Origin: Actinospica robiniae DSM 44927
GTDB taxonomy: Bacteria > Actinomycetota > Actinomycetes > Streptomycetales > Catenulisporaceae
DNA length: 64,000 nucleotides
Direction of reading: 5' to 3'
NCBI RefSeq assembly: GCF_000504285.1
Contig: NZ_KI632511.1
Span: 4,647,372 to 4,711,371, forward strand
In this document: positions 41,408 through 51,009 of the stretch, piece by piece
Layout: the number at the start of each line of letters is the position of its first letter
Numbering within the stretch: position 1 is the first letter of the stretch
Notes under the pieces: generated by a model
The model's database searches: none
Told to the model about the DNA's origin: nothing
The model's input: only the letters and a program-made list of their open reading frames with translations
Position numbers and translations under genes: made by a program

Positions 41408-43044
41408 GCATCACCCCTGCCACGACCCGCCCCGGCATCCACGGGGTCGAACTCGCCGTCGTCATCGTGCTGTTCGTCCTCGTCGCCGCCCTCGGCTTCC
41501 AGGCCGCCCGCTGGCGCCGGGCCCCGGACAGCAAGAACCTGCACGAGTGGGGCCTCGGCGGCCGCTCGTTCGGCGGCTTCATCACCTGGTTCCTCATCGG
41601 CGGTGATTTGTACACCGCCTATACATTTGTTGCGGTGCCCGCATCGCTCTTCGCCGCCGGCGCGCTGGGCTTCTTCGCGGTCGGCTACACCATCCTGGTC
41701 TGGCCGCTCGTGTTCATCTTCCTGCCGCGGCTGTGGTCGGTCTCGCGCAAGCACGGCTTCGTGACCCCGGCCGACTTCGTCAAGGGCCGGCACGGCTCCC
41801 GCAGCCTGTCCCTGGCGGTAGCGGTCACCGGCATCGTGGCGACCATGCCGTACATCGCGCTGCAACTGGTCGGCATCCAGTCCGTGCTCTACGTCATGGG
41901 CGTCGGCTCGAACGGCTCGTTCTGGGCGAAGGACCTGCCGCTGTTCATCGCCTTCCTGATCCTGGCCGCGTTCACCTACACCTCCGGCCTGCGCGCCCCG
42001 GCGATGATCGCCTTCGTCAAGGACCTGCTGATCTACGTCACCATCCTGGTGGCCGTCATCTACATCCCGATGCGGCTCGGCGGCTGGACCCACATCTTCG
42101 GCGCGGCGAACACCCGGCTGAGCACGGTCAACCCCGCCACCCACCAGCCGGCCGGCTCGCTGCTGCTCTCCCACGGCAACACGCTGCCCTTCGCCACCCT
42201 CGCGATCGGCTCGGCCATGGCCCTGTTCATGTACCCGCACGCGCAGATCGGCGTGCTCTCGACGAAGGCGCGCAGCACCGTGCGGCGCAACGTCTCCGCG
42301 CTCACCGTCTACTCGCTGATGCTCGGCTTCGTCGCCCTGCTCGGCTACATGGCCATCGCGGCCGGCTTCACCACCAAGAGCCTGGGCGGCAACACCCAGC
42401 ACGCCGTCCCGGCCCTGTTCGACGCGATGTTCCCGTCCTGGTTCGCCGGGATCGCGCTCTCGGCGATCGTCATCGGCGCCCTGGTGCCGGCGGCGATCAT
42501 GTCGATCGCGGCGGCAAACCTGTTCACCCGGAACATCTACGTCGACTTCATCAAGCCGAACGCGAGCCAGCAGGAGCAGACCTCCGTCTCCAAGTGGGTC
42601 TCGCTGCTGGTGAAGTTCGGCGCGCTGGCGTTCGTGCTCGGCCTCGACGCGACCAGCGCGATCAACTTCCAGCTGCTCGGCGGCGTGCTCATCCTGCAGA
42701 CCTTCCCGGCGATCGTCGGCGGGCTCTACACCCGCTACTTCCACCGCTGGGCGCTGCTGGCCGGCTGGGCGGCCGGAATCGTCTACGGCGCCGTCGTGGC
42801 CTGGCAGCAGTCCTCGGCGGCCCAGCACCACTTCGCCTCCCAGGTGGCGCTGATCCCGTGGACGCACCAGAAGGCCTACATCGCGGTCACCGCGCTGGTG
42901 GTCAACCTGGTGGTGCTCGTGGTGGCGAACTTCGTGCTCAAGGCGATCAAGGCCCCGGCCGGCGTGGACGCGACGTCCGCCGCCGACTACGACCACGAGG
43001 TCGAGCACACCGAGCCGCTGGAGGTGACCGCGCCCGTGGTCTGA
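41404..43044 (+). CDS. Monocarboxylate uptake permease, sodium:solute symporter family (MctP-like)
   Basis: A 546-residue symporter with about 13 membrane segments. GGRSFGGFITWFLIGGDLYT, VTPADFVKGRHGSRSL and ALSAIVIGALVPAAIMSIAA are characteristic of the SSS family, close to MctP of rhizobia and MctC of corynebacteria, which take up pyruvate, lactate, acetate or propionate with sodium or protons. The start overlaps the DUF3311 stop. The exact substrate cannot be told. A strong hairpin (43069-43108) follows. Confidence 0.9.
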   Translation: MSITPATTRPGIHGVELAVVIVLFVLVAALGFQAARWRRAPDSKNLHEWGLGGRSFGGFITWFLIGGDLYTAYTFVAVPASLFAAGALGFFAVGYTILVWPLVFIFLPRLWSVSRKHGFVTPADFVKGRHGSRSLSLAVAVTGIVATMPYIALQLVGIQSVLYVMGVGSNGSFWAKDLPLFIAFLILAAFTYTSGLRAPAMIAFVKDLLIYVTILVAVIYIPMRLGGWTHIFGAANTRLSTVNPATHQPAGSLLLSHGNTLPFATLAIGSAMALFMYPHAQIGVLSTKARSTVRRNVSALTVYSLMLGFVALLGYMAIAAGFTTKSLGGNTQHAVPALFDAMFPSWFAGIALSAIVIGALVPAAIMSIAAANLFTRNIYVDFIKPNASQQEQTSVSKWVSLLVKFGALAFVLGLDATSAINFQLLGGVLILQTFPAIVGGLYTRYFHRWALLAGWAAGIVYGAVVAWQQSSAAQHHFASQVALIPWTHQKAYIAVTALVVNLVVLVVANFVLKAIKAPAGVDATSAADYDHEVEHTEPLEVTAPVV

Positions 43045-43068
43045 GCGGCTGCCCGCTTGAGACGCGTC

Positions 43069-43108
43069 CGCCCGGATCGGGACCCCGCACAGGGTCCCGG
43101 TCCGGGCG
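43069..43108 (+). terminator. Terminator after the symporter gene
   Basis: 17-base arms CGCCCGGATCGGGACCC / GGGTCCCGGTCCGGGCG, with one U-G wobble and a 6-base loop, 25 bases past the stop. Confidence 0.85.
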
Positions 43109-43137
43109 GCGTCGTCGAAAGACATAGGATCATCGGC

Positions 43138-43644
43138 ATGGATCTGCTGGTGCGCGAGGCCCGCGAAGACGAACTCGCCGAGATCGGCGAGGTGACCGCC
43201 GAGGTCTACGACGGCGAGGGCCTGGCCGGGCCGGAATACGTCAAAGTGCTGCGCGACGCTCGCGCCCGCTGGGTCTCGCCCGCCACGACGCTGCTGGTGG
43301 CCATGGACGACGGCACCGACGACATCCTCGGAACGGTCGTGCTGGCCGAGCCCGGCTCACCCTGGCAGGACCTGGGCGACGGCGCGGAAGTCGAGTTCCG
43401 GATGCTCGCCACCCTCCCCTCGGCTCGCGGCCGCGGCGTCGGCGAGACGCTGGTCCGCGCGTGCATCGAGCGTGCCCGGGAGGCCGGCGCTCCGCGGCTG
43501 GTGCTGTCCACCGGCCCGGAGATGACGGCGGCGCACCGGCTCTACGAGCGCCTCGGCTTCGTGCGCGTGCCCGAGCGGGACTGGCGTCCGCGCCCCGAGA
43601 TGAAGGAACTGCTGCGCGCCTACGTGCTGCACCTGCAGGGCTGA
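43138..43644 (+). CDS. GNAT-family N-acetyltransferase
   Basis: A 168-residue GNAT enzyme. Motif A for acetyl-CoA is FRMLATLPSARGRGVGETLV, followed by the helix VRACIERAREAGAPR and motif B HRLYERLGFVRVPERDW. Substrate unknown; small-molecule or protein amines are usual. ATG 43138 follows an AGGAT. It is convergent with the BsaP-like gene and ends at a small hairpin. Confidence 0.88.
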   Translation: MDLLVREAREDELAEIGEVTAEVYDGEGLAGPEYVKVLRDARARWVSPATTLLVAMDDGTDDILGTVVLAEPGSPWQDLGDGAEVEFRMLATLPSARGRGVGETLVRACIERAREAGAPRLVLSTGPEMTAAHRLYERLGFVRVPERDWRPRPEMKELLRAYVLHLQG

Positions 43645-43649
43645 AAGCG

Positions 43650-43674
43650 GCGGCTTAAGCCACGGCTAAGCCGC
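43650..43674. terminator. Small bidirectional terminator between GNAT gene and bsaP-like gene
   Basis: GCGGCTTA / TAAGCCGC 8-bp perfect stem with a 9-base loop; the bsaP-like stop codon lies in the loop and right arm. Confidence 0.45.
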
Positions 43675-43881
43675 AGCCGCAGCCAGCGCGCCGTGGGCCG
43701 AGCAGCGGGCCTCATAGCCGGTCGGCAGCACCTGCACGATCAGACGCCGGCGGCATTCAGGGCAGTAGCGCGGCGGCTCGAGCTCGAGCCGCGCGGCGCA
43801 GCGCTCATGCGGCGTGGTCAGCGGCTCGCCGCAGTGGCCGCAGTAAGGGACGGCGGGCTTGGTCTCGTTCGTCGTCGTCAT
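43666..43881 (-). CDS. bsaP: Biotin synthase auxiliary protein BsaP-like cysteine protein
   Basis: A 71-residue protein with six cysteines in three groups: [29 protein letters not shown] and ARCSAHG, with one more after HER. The order, the PPRYC-x2-C box and VQVLPTG-x5-CSxHG tail agree with the small Fe-S/zinc protein next to bioB in mycobacteria and corynebacteria (BsaP), needed there for BioB activity. Here it is not beside bioB but four bases after a biotin carrier protein gene on the same strand. ATG 43881 has little ribosome-site support; coupling to the upstream stop is likely. I rely on pattern memory for the family. Confidence 0.72.
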   Translation of the reverse strand: MTTTNETKPAVPYCGHCGEPLTTPHERCAARLELEPPRYCPECRRRLIVQVLPTGYEARCSAHGALAAAAA

Positions 43882-43885
43882 CGAT

Positions 43886-44119
43886 TCAGCCCAGCACCAC
43901 GATGACGTCGCCCTCCTGGATGACATCTCCAGGCGCGATATGCACTTCCAGGACGGTACCGGCGTCTTCGCACAGCACCGGGATCTCCATCTTCATGGAC
44001 TCGAGCAGCACCAGCTCGGCCCCGGCGTCGACCTGATCGCCGACCTGAACGTGCACTTCGGCGACGTTCGCGACCATCTCCGCCCGGACGACCTCGCGCA
44101 TACGCGGAACAGTGCTCAT
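43886..44119 (-). CDS. Biotin/lipoyl-attachment carrier protein (BCCP-like)
   Basis: A ~77-residue single biotinyl domain. [20 protein letters not shown] contains the modified lysine in ESMKME, and the protein has the usual two symmetrical halves ([20 protein letters not shown] and [20 protein letters not shown]). It would carry CO2 on biotin for an acyl-CoA carboxylase encoded elsewhere. The start is uncertain: ATG 44119 and ATG 44101 are separated by an 18-base repeated unit, and neither has a clear ribosome site. The bsaP-like gene follows directly. Confidence 0.88.
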   Translation of the reverse strand: MSTVPRMREVVRAEMVANVAEVHVQVGDQVDAGAELVLLESMKMEIPVLCEDAGTVLEVHIAPGDVIQEGDVIVVLG

Positions 44120-44133
44120 ACGCGGAACAGTAC
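44099..44133 (-). repeat. Tandem 14-bp repeat around the carrier-protein start
   Basis: ATACGCGGAACAGT occurs at 44100-44113 and 44118-44131, period 18 bases (six codons), duplicating the coding sense STVPRM and the start codon. Confidence 0.6.
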
Positions 44134-44147
44134 CAACTGCGCCGCTT

Positions 44148-45563
44148 TCAGAAGGCGCGGACAAGCCTGGCCAGAGCCGCGACGACCTGCGGGTCGTAGG
44201 TCCCTCCGTCGCCCAGCCGGATCCGGGCCATCGCGTCGGTGTGCGCGAGGGGCCCCGGCTCGGCGTTGCACAGGTCCTCGAAGTCGTTGGCCACGCGCAG
44301 GATGGCAGCCGCCCGCACCTCGTCCGCCGATCCGTCGCCGCCGTGCGCGCCGCGTCTTCCGTTGCCACCAGCCGCGTCCGGACGGTCCGCGCCGAACGCG
44401 TACGCCGTGGACTGTGCCTCCACGACCCGGGCCACCCGGTCGAGCACGCCGGTCTGGCGCACCACTTCGGCCCCGCGCGCCGCCACCTCGGCGACCACCG
44501 CGGGCGGGGCGCTGACGGTCGCGCCGCCGGGCAGCGGGTCGGCGAGCGAGAGCTGGCCGAGGTCGTGCAGCAGTGCCGCGTATTCGAGGTCGAGCAACTC
44601 CGGCTCGCCCATCCCCAGCTCCCGCCCGATCGCGAGCGCGAGCCTGCACACCCGGCGGGCGTGGCCTGGTTCGGTGTAGCCGGCCAGGTCCGTGATCCGT
44701 GACAGGGCACGGATGGTCTGCTGGTAGGTCGCCCGGATCGCCGCGTATCGGCGCAGAGCCCGCTGCATCACCAGGATCGGCGCGGACGCGATCAGCAGTA
44801 CCCACAGACCGAGCGGGCTGGCCGCCAGCGCCACCGCGACGGACAGCGCCGCGACGGCCGGACAGACCCGCGCTGTCGCCGCACATTCCCGACCCCACGA
44901 CGTCAAGAAGCGGTTGATCCGACGTCGAGCGCCTGAATCCTCGCGCTTGGCCGACGCCCGTACGTGGGCCGGGTCCGTCGGAATCGTCGGCACCGTCTGC
45001 ACCATCGGCACTTGATACGCCGCGGACAGGTCCGGCGACGCCGTCGTGGTGAAAACCGCTGCCCAAGCGGTGTCCAGCAGCAGTGCGATGCACGCCAAGC
45101 CACTGAAGAGCAGCAGGAGCTCCTCGTGCGAGGCGTTGGAGAGCTCGCCGTGGAGCATCGTCCGCGCGATCGCCGCGATGAACCCCGTCACCCCGACCCG
45201 TCGGATCAGGTATCCGGCACCCGGCGGCCGGCCGGCCAGGATCTGCGGCACCGAGCCGACCGCGGCCGCGATCGTGACGACCACGACCACCTGCGCGGCG
45301 CTCCACGCCGCCGGATGTCCGCCGATCTGGTAGACCAGCGCGTAGCCCAGGCCGGCCGTGGCCGCCAGCGGCGCGTTGTCCCGCCCGTTCGGCAGCGTCA
45401 GGCGCATCGCCTCGCCCACCGCGATCACCGCGGCGAACACGAGCGCGGTCCGCGTCTGGACCGGGCCGTCGACGCACAGCCGCACGACCGCCGCGAGGAA
45501 ACCGAGGACGGTCGCGGCGGCCAAGACGGCGTGCGTGCGCGAAGTGGGATGCAGCGACTTCAT
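44148..45563 (-). CDS. Membrane protein with degenerate HD-type phosphohydrolase domain
   Basis: A 471-residue protein. Residues ~10-270 hold six or seven membrane segments; the C-terminal part is an HD domain: GHARRVCRLALAIGRELG, then EYAALLHDLGQLSL with the His-Asp pair. The GYP box of active cyclic-di-GMP phosphodiesterases (HHERxDGSGYP) is missing, unlike in the upstream partner. It starts inside the stop of that partner (ATGA, 45560-45563) with GGGAGGTCCG before the ATG, so the two are made together. May be a regulatory or differently specific partner; function unknown. Confidence 0.78.
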   Translation of the reverse strand: MKSLHPTSRTHAVLAAATVLGFLAAVVRLCVDGPVQTRTALVFAAVIAVGEAMRLTLPNGRDNAPLAATAGLGYALVYQIGGHPAAWSAAQVVVVVTIAAAVGSVPQILAGRPPGAGYLIRRVGVTGFIAAIARTMLHGELSNASHEELLLLFSGLACIALLLDTAWAAVFTTTASPDLSAAYQVPMVQTVPTIPTDPAHVRASAKREDSGARRRINRFLTSWGRECAATARVCPAVAALSVAVALAASPLGLWVLLIASAPILVMQRALRRYAAIRATYQQTIRALSRITDLAGYTEPGHARRVCRLALAIGRELGMGEPELLDLEYAALLHDLGQLSLADPLPGGATVSAPPAVVAEVAARGAEVVRQTGVLDRVARVVEAQSTAYAFGADRPDAAGGNGRRGAHGGDGSADEVRAAAILRVANDFEDLCNAEPGPLAHTDAMARIRLGDGGTYDPQVVAALARLVRAF

Positions 45564-47392
45564 CGGACCTCCCGCGGGTCCGCGGTCTTCTCCAGCGGGT
45601 CGAGCACATCGAGGACACCGCCGGCTTGCGCGGGCAGGTTCAGCCCGGCGGAGACCGCCTCAGCCACTGGCGAGGACGGCTCGGGCTCGTCGGCCGACTC
45701 CGCGATCGGCGCGTCCACAGTGCCGAACACGCTGGTCGCCACGATGCTCGAATGCCCGTTGCGGCCGAGGTCGAAGGGCTCGCCGACCGGCCCGGAAGCC
45801 CGAGCTGAATCCGACCTCGTATTCGCTGAGCGACCCTGATCCGTCGCCGAACGGACCGGTTCGGCAGGTTTGGCGCCGGCCCTCCGCCGGGCGGACGGCG
45901 CCGCGCATCCGCCGTCGTCGTCATCGCGCTCGGCCTCGGCGACGGGCACGGCCGACGGCTCCTGCGCGGCCTGCTCCGAGTCGTCGTCGACCGCGCCGAA
46001 CGCCGGTGTGAAGAGCCGCTGCGGGGCCTGATACGCCGGGTCGTCGTGGTCGAACTCCGCCACCACCGCGCCGGGAGGCAGGTCGGCCGGCCTGGCCGGC
46101 GCCTCCCCCGGCTCCGGCCCCGAGCCGTCCCCCCGCCACACCCGGCCGGCCGCCGCGGCCTTCGCCAGCGCGCCGACGATGGCGTCCACGATCGCCGGGT
46201 CGAGCTGGGTGCCCGCGCAGGCGCGCAGCTCGTCCAGCGCCTCCTCGACGCTGCGGGCCTGCCGGTAGGAACGGGTCGAGGTCATCGCGTCGAACGCGTC
46301 GGCCACCGCGATGATCCGAGCGAACTTGGGGATCTGCAGCCCGCGCAGCCCCTTCGGGTAGCCGCTGCCGTCCATACGCTCGTGGTGGTAGAGGATCGCG
46401 CTGTACGCCTCGTCCAGGAAGGCGATCTCACCGACCACCTCGACCCCGCGCGCCGGGTGCAGCCGGATCGCCTCGAACTCCGCCTCGTCCAGCGGCCCGG
46501 TCTTGCGCAGCAGCCGGGTCGGCACGCCGAGCTTGCCCACGTCGTGCAGGGTGGCGGCGTAGCGCAGCACGTCCACCCGGTCCGGCGCCAGGTGCAGCTC
46601 GGTCGCGATCATGGAGCAGAGCCGGGCCACCCGCTCGCTGTGTCCCCGGGTGTAGAGGTCTTTGATCTCCACGGCTTGGACGAGAGTTCTGATGATCGCA
46701 TCATGCGCCGTCCGCTGTTCCTCGGCCTGGCTCGTCGCCCAGCGGGTGACGATCACCGGCCCGAGCAGCACGATCGCGGCCAGCGCGTGGTACGAGTCGC
46801 TCCACAGCACCGCGGTGAGCAGACCGACGGCGGCGTACGCGACGTTGCGCGGAAAGGCGTTGAGCCCTGCCTCGCGCAGGGCCAGCGAGCGCTCCCGGCC
46901 CGTCGCCGCGACCAGATAAGCCTCGACCAGGACCGCCGGCACCGCGCTGACCGCGAGCACCGCCAGCCCTATCGGCATCAGTACGGAGGGGAACTGAGAG
47001 GCCGTCAGGGCGCGGCAGCCGTGTACGGCCTCATACGCCTCCCCGCCGGCCGCCGCGCTCAGGAACGCGACCGCGCAGGAGTAGACGACGCGCAACGGAT
47101 CGGCCCGACGCAGGACCATGAACAAGCAGGCTCCGCCCCCGGCCAGCGCCGCCGCGCCGGGCGGCAGCAGCACGATGGAGGCCAGCAGCACCGAGACCAT
47201 GGCCGGACCCGCCGGGCTCTCCCGCAGCGTCGGCAGCCGGATGGTGAGTACCAGCAGGACCTGGAGCAGAAGCAGGATGATGAAGGGAGTGCTGCGCACC
47301 ACGGACCAGTGCGTACGAGGCAGGATGAACACGGCCGTGATCGCCGCCGCGGCCACCACGGCGGCGCAGAGGTACCGGGCTCGTTGGGGCAT
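45560..47392 (-). CDS. Membrane-anchored HD-GYP domain protein (putative cyclic-di-GMP phosphodiesterase)
   Basis: A 610-residue protein: an N-terminal region of about seven membrane segments (to residue ~220), an intact HD-GYP domain at ~230-420 (RGHSERVARLCSMIATELHL, TLHDVGKLGVPTRLL, YHHERMDGSGYPKGLRG), then a ~180-residue low-complexity acidic tail. HD-GYP proteins hydrolyse cyclic-di-GMP, which controls development in streptomycetes. The coupled downstream gene has a similar plan but lacks GYP. No ribosome-site oddity seen. Region 47393-47685 upstream holds the promoter and no gene. Confidence 0.85.
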   Translation of the reverse strand: MPQRARYLCAAVVAAAAITAVFILPRTHWSVVRSTPFIILLLLQVLLVLTIRLPTLRESPAGPAMVSVLLASIVLLPPGAAALAGGGACLFMVLRRADPLRVVYSCAVAFLSAAAGGEAYEAVHGCRALTASQFPSVLMPIGLAVLAVSAVPAVLVEAYLVAATGRERSLALREAGLNAFPRNVAYAAVGLLTAVLWSDSYHALAAIVLLGPVIVTRWATSQAEEQRTAHDAIIRTLVQAVEIKDLYTRGHSERVARLCSMIATELHLAPDRVDVLRYAATLHDVGKLGVPTRLLRKTGPLDEAEFEAIRLHPARGVEVVGEIAFLDEAYSAILYHHERMDGSGYPKGLRGLQIPKFARIIAVADAFDAMTSTRSYRQARSVEEALDELRACAGTQLDPAIVDAIVGALAKAAAAGRVWRGDGSGPEPGEAPARPADLPPGAVVAEFDHDDPAYQAPQRLFTPAFGAVDDDSEQAAQEPSAVPVAEAERDDDDGGCAAPSARRRAGAKPAEPVRSATDQGRSANTRSDSARASGPVGEPFDLGRNGHSSIVATSVFGTVDAPIAESADEPEPSSPVAEAVSAGLNLPAQAGGVLDVLDPLEKTADPREVR

Positions 47393-47685
47393 CGGTTCAT
47401 CCTCGCCAGCCCCATCGGTCCCTCCGATCGGACTACCGGCTAAGCGTACTGAGCCGAGGGGCCGAGAGGCGGCGCTCAGGCGAGGAATTCAGTTGTTCGG
47501 GCGAATCCACCGGCGCGCACGCGCCCCCGGATATGACGGGGGGTCACGGCCTGGTCACGGCCGGATTCCGCACCCGTCGCGGCGTCCACCAAAGCGTGCT
47601 GCCGCGGCGTGCTACGCCGCGGGCCCACCACCGGGGCCGACCCGCCGCACCGTTCGTTCGTGGATCGCCGCGCAAGGACTCCGGG

Positions 47686-47973
47686 TCAGGACGCGGGCGT
47701 CGAGGCCCGCTCGTCCACGGCCACGCCCGCCTGCACCTGGCGGATCTTCGAGAGCACCTTGGCCCGCAGCTCCTCCGGAGCAGTCTCGCAGCAGCAGCGC
47801 TGCACCAGGGCCTTCACCGCCTGCTCGAGCCCGTACTCGGCCAGACATGGGCTGCACTCGTCCAAGTGCTGCTTGACGGTGGCCAGATCGTCGGCCGCCA
47901 TCTCGTGGTCGATGTACTCGTAGACGTGCTCGAGCACCGAAGCACAGTCGTCATGGGGGTGCCCGCAGCTCAT
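47686..47973 (-). CDS. rsrA: Anti-sigma factor RsrA (thiol-redox zinc protein)
   Basis: A 95-residue ZAS protein. The zinc/redox centre H-x3-C-x2-C is seen in QHLDECSPC, and earlier Cys ([10 protein letters not shown]) are also present. Under thiol oxidation the cysteines form a disulfide, zinc leaves and SigR is freed to transcribe the thioredoxin, mycothiol and other repair genes. Its ATG overlaps the sigR stop (ATGA, 47970-47973), the standard coupled order. Confidence 0.94.
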   Translation of the reverse strand: MSCGHPHDDCASVLEHVYEYIDHEMAADDLATVKQHLDECSPCLAEYGLEQAVKALVQRCCCETAPEELRAKVLSKIRQVQAGVAVDERASTPAS

Positions 47974-48680
47974 GACACGGCCTCCTTGTCCTTGCCACTG
48001 CCCGACGATGACTCGGCCGGGCCGAATCCCCGCTGCTGCGCGTAGTCGCCCAGCAGCTCCCGCAGCTGACGACGGCCGCGGTGCAACCGGGACATCACCG
48101 TGCCGATGGGTGTACCCATGATGTCGGCGATCTCCTTGTACGGGAAGCCCTCGACGTCGGCGAGATACACCGCCATCCGGAAATCCTCGCCTATCGACTG
48201 CAGCGCCTCCTTGACGTCCGAGTCCGGGAGGTGGTCGAGCGCCTCGACCTCGGCCGAGCGCAGCCCGGTCGAGCTGTGCGACTCGGCCCGGTGCAGCTGC
48301 CAGTCCTCGATCTCGTCGGTACCCGCCGAGAGCGGCTCGCGCTGCTTCTTGCGGTACCCGTTGATGAAGGTGTTCGTCAGGATGCGGTACATCCAGGCTT
48401 TGAGATTCGTGCCGGGGCGGAACTGGTGGAACGAGGCGTAGGCCTTCGCATAGGTCTCCTGCACCAGGTCCTCGGCGTCGGCCGGGTTGCGGGTCATCCG
48501 CAGCGCGGCCGAGTACAAGGCGTCCAGGAAAGGCATGGCGTCGCGTTCGAATCGCGCGTCGCGCTCGGCCGGAGACTCGTCGTCCCCCTCCGGCGCGGCG
48601 AGAGCCTCGTCCTGCGCCTCGGCGGGCTCGGGCTCGAGCTCCCCCGGCGCGAGGTGCTCGCGGTCCGCGTCAGTGCCCAC
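47970..48680 (-). CDS. sigR: ECF sigma factor SigR
   Basis: A 236-residue ECF factor. Region 2: [20 protein letters not shown], then [20 protein letters not shown] and [20 protein letters not shown]. Region 4: [20 protein letters not shown] and [20 protein letters not shown]. Close to Streptomyces SigR, which answers disulfide stress. A ~45-residue acidic N-terminal extension resembles the longer SigR' form of Streptomyces. GTG 48680 is preceded by GGAGG at a longish 11-base gap. A promoter fitting the SigR consensus lies before sodN in this window; I found none directly before sigR. Confidence 0.94.
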   Translation of the reverse strand: MGTDADREHLAPGELEPEPAEAQDEALAAPEGDDESPAERDARFERDAMPFLDALYSAALRMTRNPADAEDLVQETYAKAYASFHQFRPGTNLKAWMYRILTNTFINGYRKKQREPLSAGTDEIEDWQLHRAESHSSTGLRSAEVEALDHLPDSDVKEALQSIGEDFRMAVYLADVEGFPYKEIADIMGTPIGTVMSRLHRGRRQLRELLGDYAQQRGFGPAESSSGSGKDKEAVS

Positions 48681-48853
48681 GCTGCGTCCAACCTCCGTGT
48701 CCGGGCCCGGGCCACGGCGCTCCCAACCGGCGCCGACCAGCCGGACCCCACCCGACAATAGCCGCTGTGGGGTCGGATCAACGACTCGAGGCGCCACGAT
48801 GAGCACATCGGGCGAGGTCACAGGCGTTCGCGTGAGCAATTCAGGCACGTCGG

Positions 48854-49615
48854 TTAGAACAGTGCCTGCACCCCGCTTATTTCCCGCGCCTGCACTCCAG
48901 TTGTCTCCCGCCCGCCCGCCGGATTCTCCGCGTCCGCCACCAGCGGCGCGATCAGCTCCGCCGTGTTGTTGCGGACGTTGCCGACGGCCGGCCCCACCGC
49001 GCGCGCCGTCCAAGCCGGGACGCTGTCCAGATCGAGCAGCGAGCGCACCCGCTCGGCGTCGCGCAGCTCCGGGTCGAGCCACAACTCGATCCGGTCCCGG
49101 GCCACCGTCAGCGGCATCCGGTCGTGGATCGCGGCGAGTTCGTCCCCGGCCGCCGGCCCGGTCAGGATCGAGACGGACCAGAGGGACCGGCCCTCGGCGT
49201 CCTTCCAGCGCTCGTAGAGCCCGGCGAAGGCGAGCTGGGCGCCATCCTGCGAATGGATGAACATCGGCTGCTTCGTCTTGCCCTCGCCCTTACGCCATTC
49301 GTAGTACCCGTCAGCCGGCAGCAGGCAGCGCCGCCGTACGAAGGCGGTGCGGAACATCGGCTTCTGATCAGCCGTCTCCATCCGCGCGTTGAACGCGCGC
49401 ACGCCGATCCCCGGATCCTTGGCCCAGTAAGGCACCAGCCCCCAGCGGGCGACGTCGAGCCGCAGCGCGCCGTCGTCCTCCGCGCGCTGCCAGAGCACCG
49501 GGACGCAAGCCGTCGGCGCGAGGTTGTAGTGCGCTGCGAACTCGACCTCGGTCGCCGCGCCGAAGTCGAGTGCCATCTGCTGAAACGGCGTGGCTACCAC
49601 GTATCTCCCGCACAT
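48854..49615 (-). CDS. SOS response-associated peptidase / abasic-site DNA-protein crosslink enzyme (SRAP, YedK/HMCES)
   Basis: A 253-residue SRAP protein. [10 protein letters not shown] places the catalytic cysteine at position 2, exposed after Met removal; [26 protein letters not shown] (Glu) and [11 protein letters not shown] (His) complete the active site. It shields abasic sites in single-stranded DNA by covalent thiazolidine linkage. ATG 49615 is forced by the need for Cys-2, so four extra codons upstream are not used. Convergent end with sigR; divergent from aroA (31-base gap). Confidence 0.93.
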   Translation of the reverse strand: MCGRYVVATPFQQMALDFGAATEVEFAAHYNLAPTACVPVLWQRAEDDGALRLDVARWGLVPYWAKDPGIGVRAFNARMETADQKPMFRTAFVRRRCLLPADGYYEWRKGEGKTKQPMFIHSQDGAQLAFAGLYERWKDAEGRSLWSVSILTGPAAGDELAAIHDRMPLTVARDRIELWLDPELRDAERVRSLLDLDSVPAWTARAVGPAVGNVRNNTAELIAPLVADAENPAGGRETTGVQAREISGVQALF

Positions 49616-49646
49616 GCGACCCATCATCCCCCGATAGGCTTGGTCT

Positions 49647-50999
49647 ATGAGCCGCGATGAGCTGTGGGACGCCCCGACTGCGACCGGCCCGGTCGCCGCG
49701 CGCGTGAGCGTGCCCGGGTCGAAGTCGGCGACGAACCGCGCCCTGCTGCTGGCCGCGCTTTCCGAAGAACCGTGCGAGCTCTACCGTCCGTTACGGAGCC
49801 GTGACACGCTGCTGATGGCCAGGGCGCTCGAAGCGCTCGGCGCCGGCATCACGGACGGCCCGGACGGATCCTGGCGCGTCACCCCGGCCAAGCCGCTGCG
49901 CGGAGGCACGTCGGTAGACGTCGGCGCGTCCGGCACGGTGATGCGCTTCGTCCCCACGCTGGCCGCACTCGCGAACGGCCCGGTGCACTTCGACGGCGAC
50001 CCGCGCTCGCACGAACGCCCGGTCGGCCCGCTGGTGCAGGCGCTCAGGCAGCTCGGCGCCGACATCGACGACCACGACAACCCGGGCCACTTCCCGCTGA
50101 CCGTGCGCGGACGAGGCAGCCTGCGCGGCGGCGTCGTCGAGATCGACTCGGCCTCCTCGTCCCAGTTCGTCTCCGCTCTGCTGCTCTCCGGCGCCCGCTT
50201 CGACCGCGGCGTGGACGTCCGCCACATCGGCGGAAGGCTCCCGTCCCAGCCCTACATCGACATGGCGGTCCAGATGGTCCGCGCCGCCGGAGCGACCGTG
50301 GACGACTCCGAGCCCGAACGCTGGCGCGTCGAACCCGGCCCGCTCCGCGCCCCCTCCCAGACCATCGAGCCGGACCTCTCGAACGCCGCCCCGTTCCTCG
50401 CCGCGGCCCTGGTGACCGGCGGAACGGTGACTGTGCCCGACTGGCCCCGGCAGACCACCCAGCCGGGTGACCGCCTGCGCGAAATCCTCGCCCAGATGGG
50501 TGCACGCTGCGAGCTGACCGACGAGGGCCTGACCGTTTCGGGCAGCGGGCGCGCGCGTGGTGGTGACGCCTCGTCGACCCTCACTTCTTCCACCTGCACC
50601 CTGCACGGCGTAGACCTCGACCTAGCCGACGAGTCGGAGCTGACCCCCACCATCGCCGCTCTCGCCGCGCTCGCCGATTCGCCGTCCCGTCTGCGCGGCA
50701 TCGGCCACATCCGCATGCACGAGACCGACCGTGTCGCCGCCCTGGCCAAGGAGATCAACGCCCTCGGCGGCGCCGTGACGGAACTCCCCGACGAATTGCG
50801 GATCGAGCCCGCCCCCCTGCACGGCGGCGTGTTCGAGACGTACGAGGACCACCGCATGGCGACCGCCGGCGCGATCATCGGCCTCGCAGTCCCCGGAGTC
50901 AGGGTGGTCGACATCGCCACGACCGGCAAAACACTCCCCGACTTCCCCGCCCGCTGGGCCGCCATGCTGGCCGGCCAAGACTTCGGCGCGAGCTCGTGA
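49647..50999 (+). CDS. aroA: 5-enolpyruvylshikimate-3-phosphate synthase
   Basis: A 450-residue EPSP synthase joining shikimate-3-P and PEP in the shikimate pathway. Signature parts: [60 protein letters not shown] and [20 protein letters not shown]. Aromatic amino acid genes otherwise lie outside this window; aroA next to rsgA, SRAP and sigR is the conserved Streptomyces neighbourhood. The Gly of the GSKSATNRA loop is intact. Confidence 0.96.
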   Translation: MSRDELWDAPTATGPVAARVSVPGSKSATNRALLLAALSEEPCELYRPLRSRDTLLMARALEALGAGITDGPDGSWRVTPAKPLRGGTSVDVGASGTVMRFVPTLAALANGPVHFDGDPRSHERPVGPLVQALRQLGADIDDHDNPGHFPLTVRGRGSLRGGVVEIDSASSSQFVSALLLSGARFDRGVDVRHIGGRLPSQPYIDMAVQMVRAAGATVDDSEPERWRVEPGPLRAPSQTIEPDLSNAAPFLAAALVTGGTVTVPDWPRQTTQPGDRLREILAQMGARCELTDEGLTVSGSGRARGGDASSTLTSSTCTLHGVDLDLADESELTPTIAALAALADSPSRLRGIGHIRMHETDRVAALAKEINALGGAVTELPDELRIEPAPLHGGVFETYEDHRMATAGAIIGLAVPGVRVVDIATTGKTLPDFPARWAAMLAGQDFGASS

Positions 51000-51009
51000 G
51001 GCGAAGTAC

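Noticed and set aside
48681-48853. SigR autoregulatory promoter upstream of sigR
   Set aside because: No GGAAT-N18-GTT arrangement could be found on the minus strand here.
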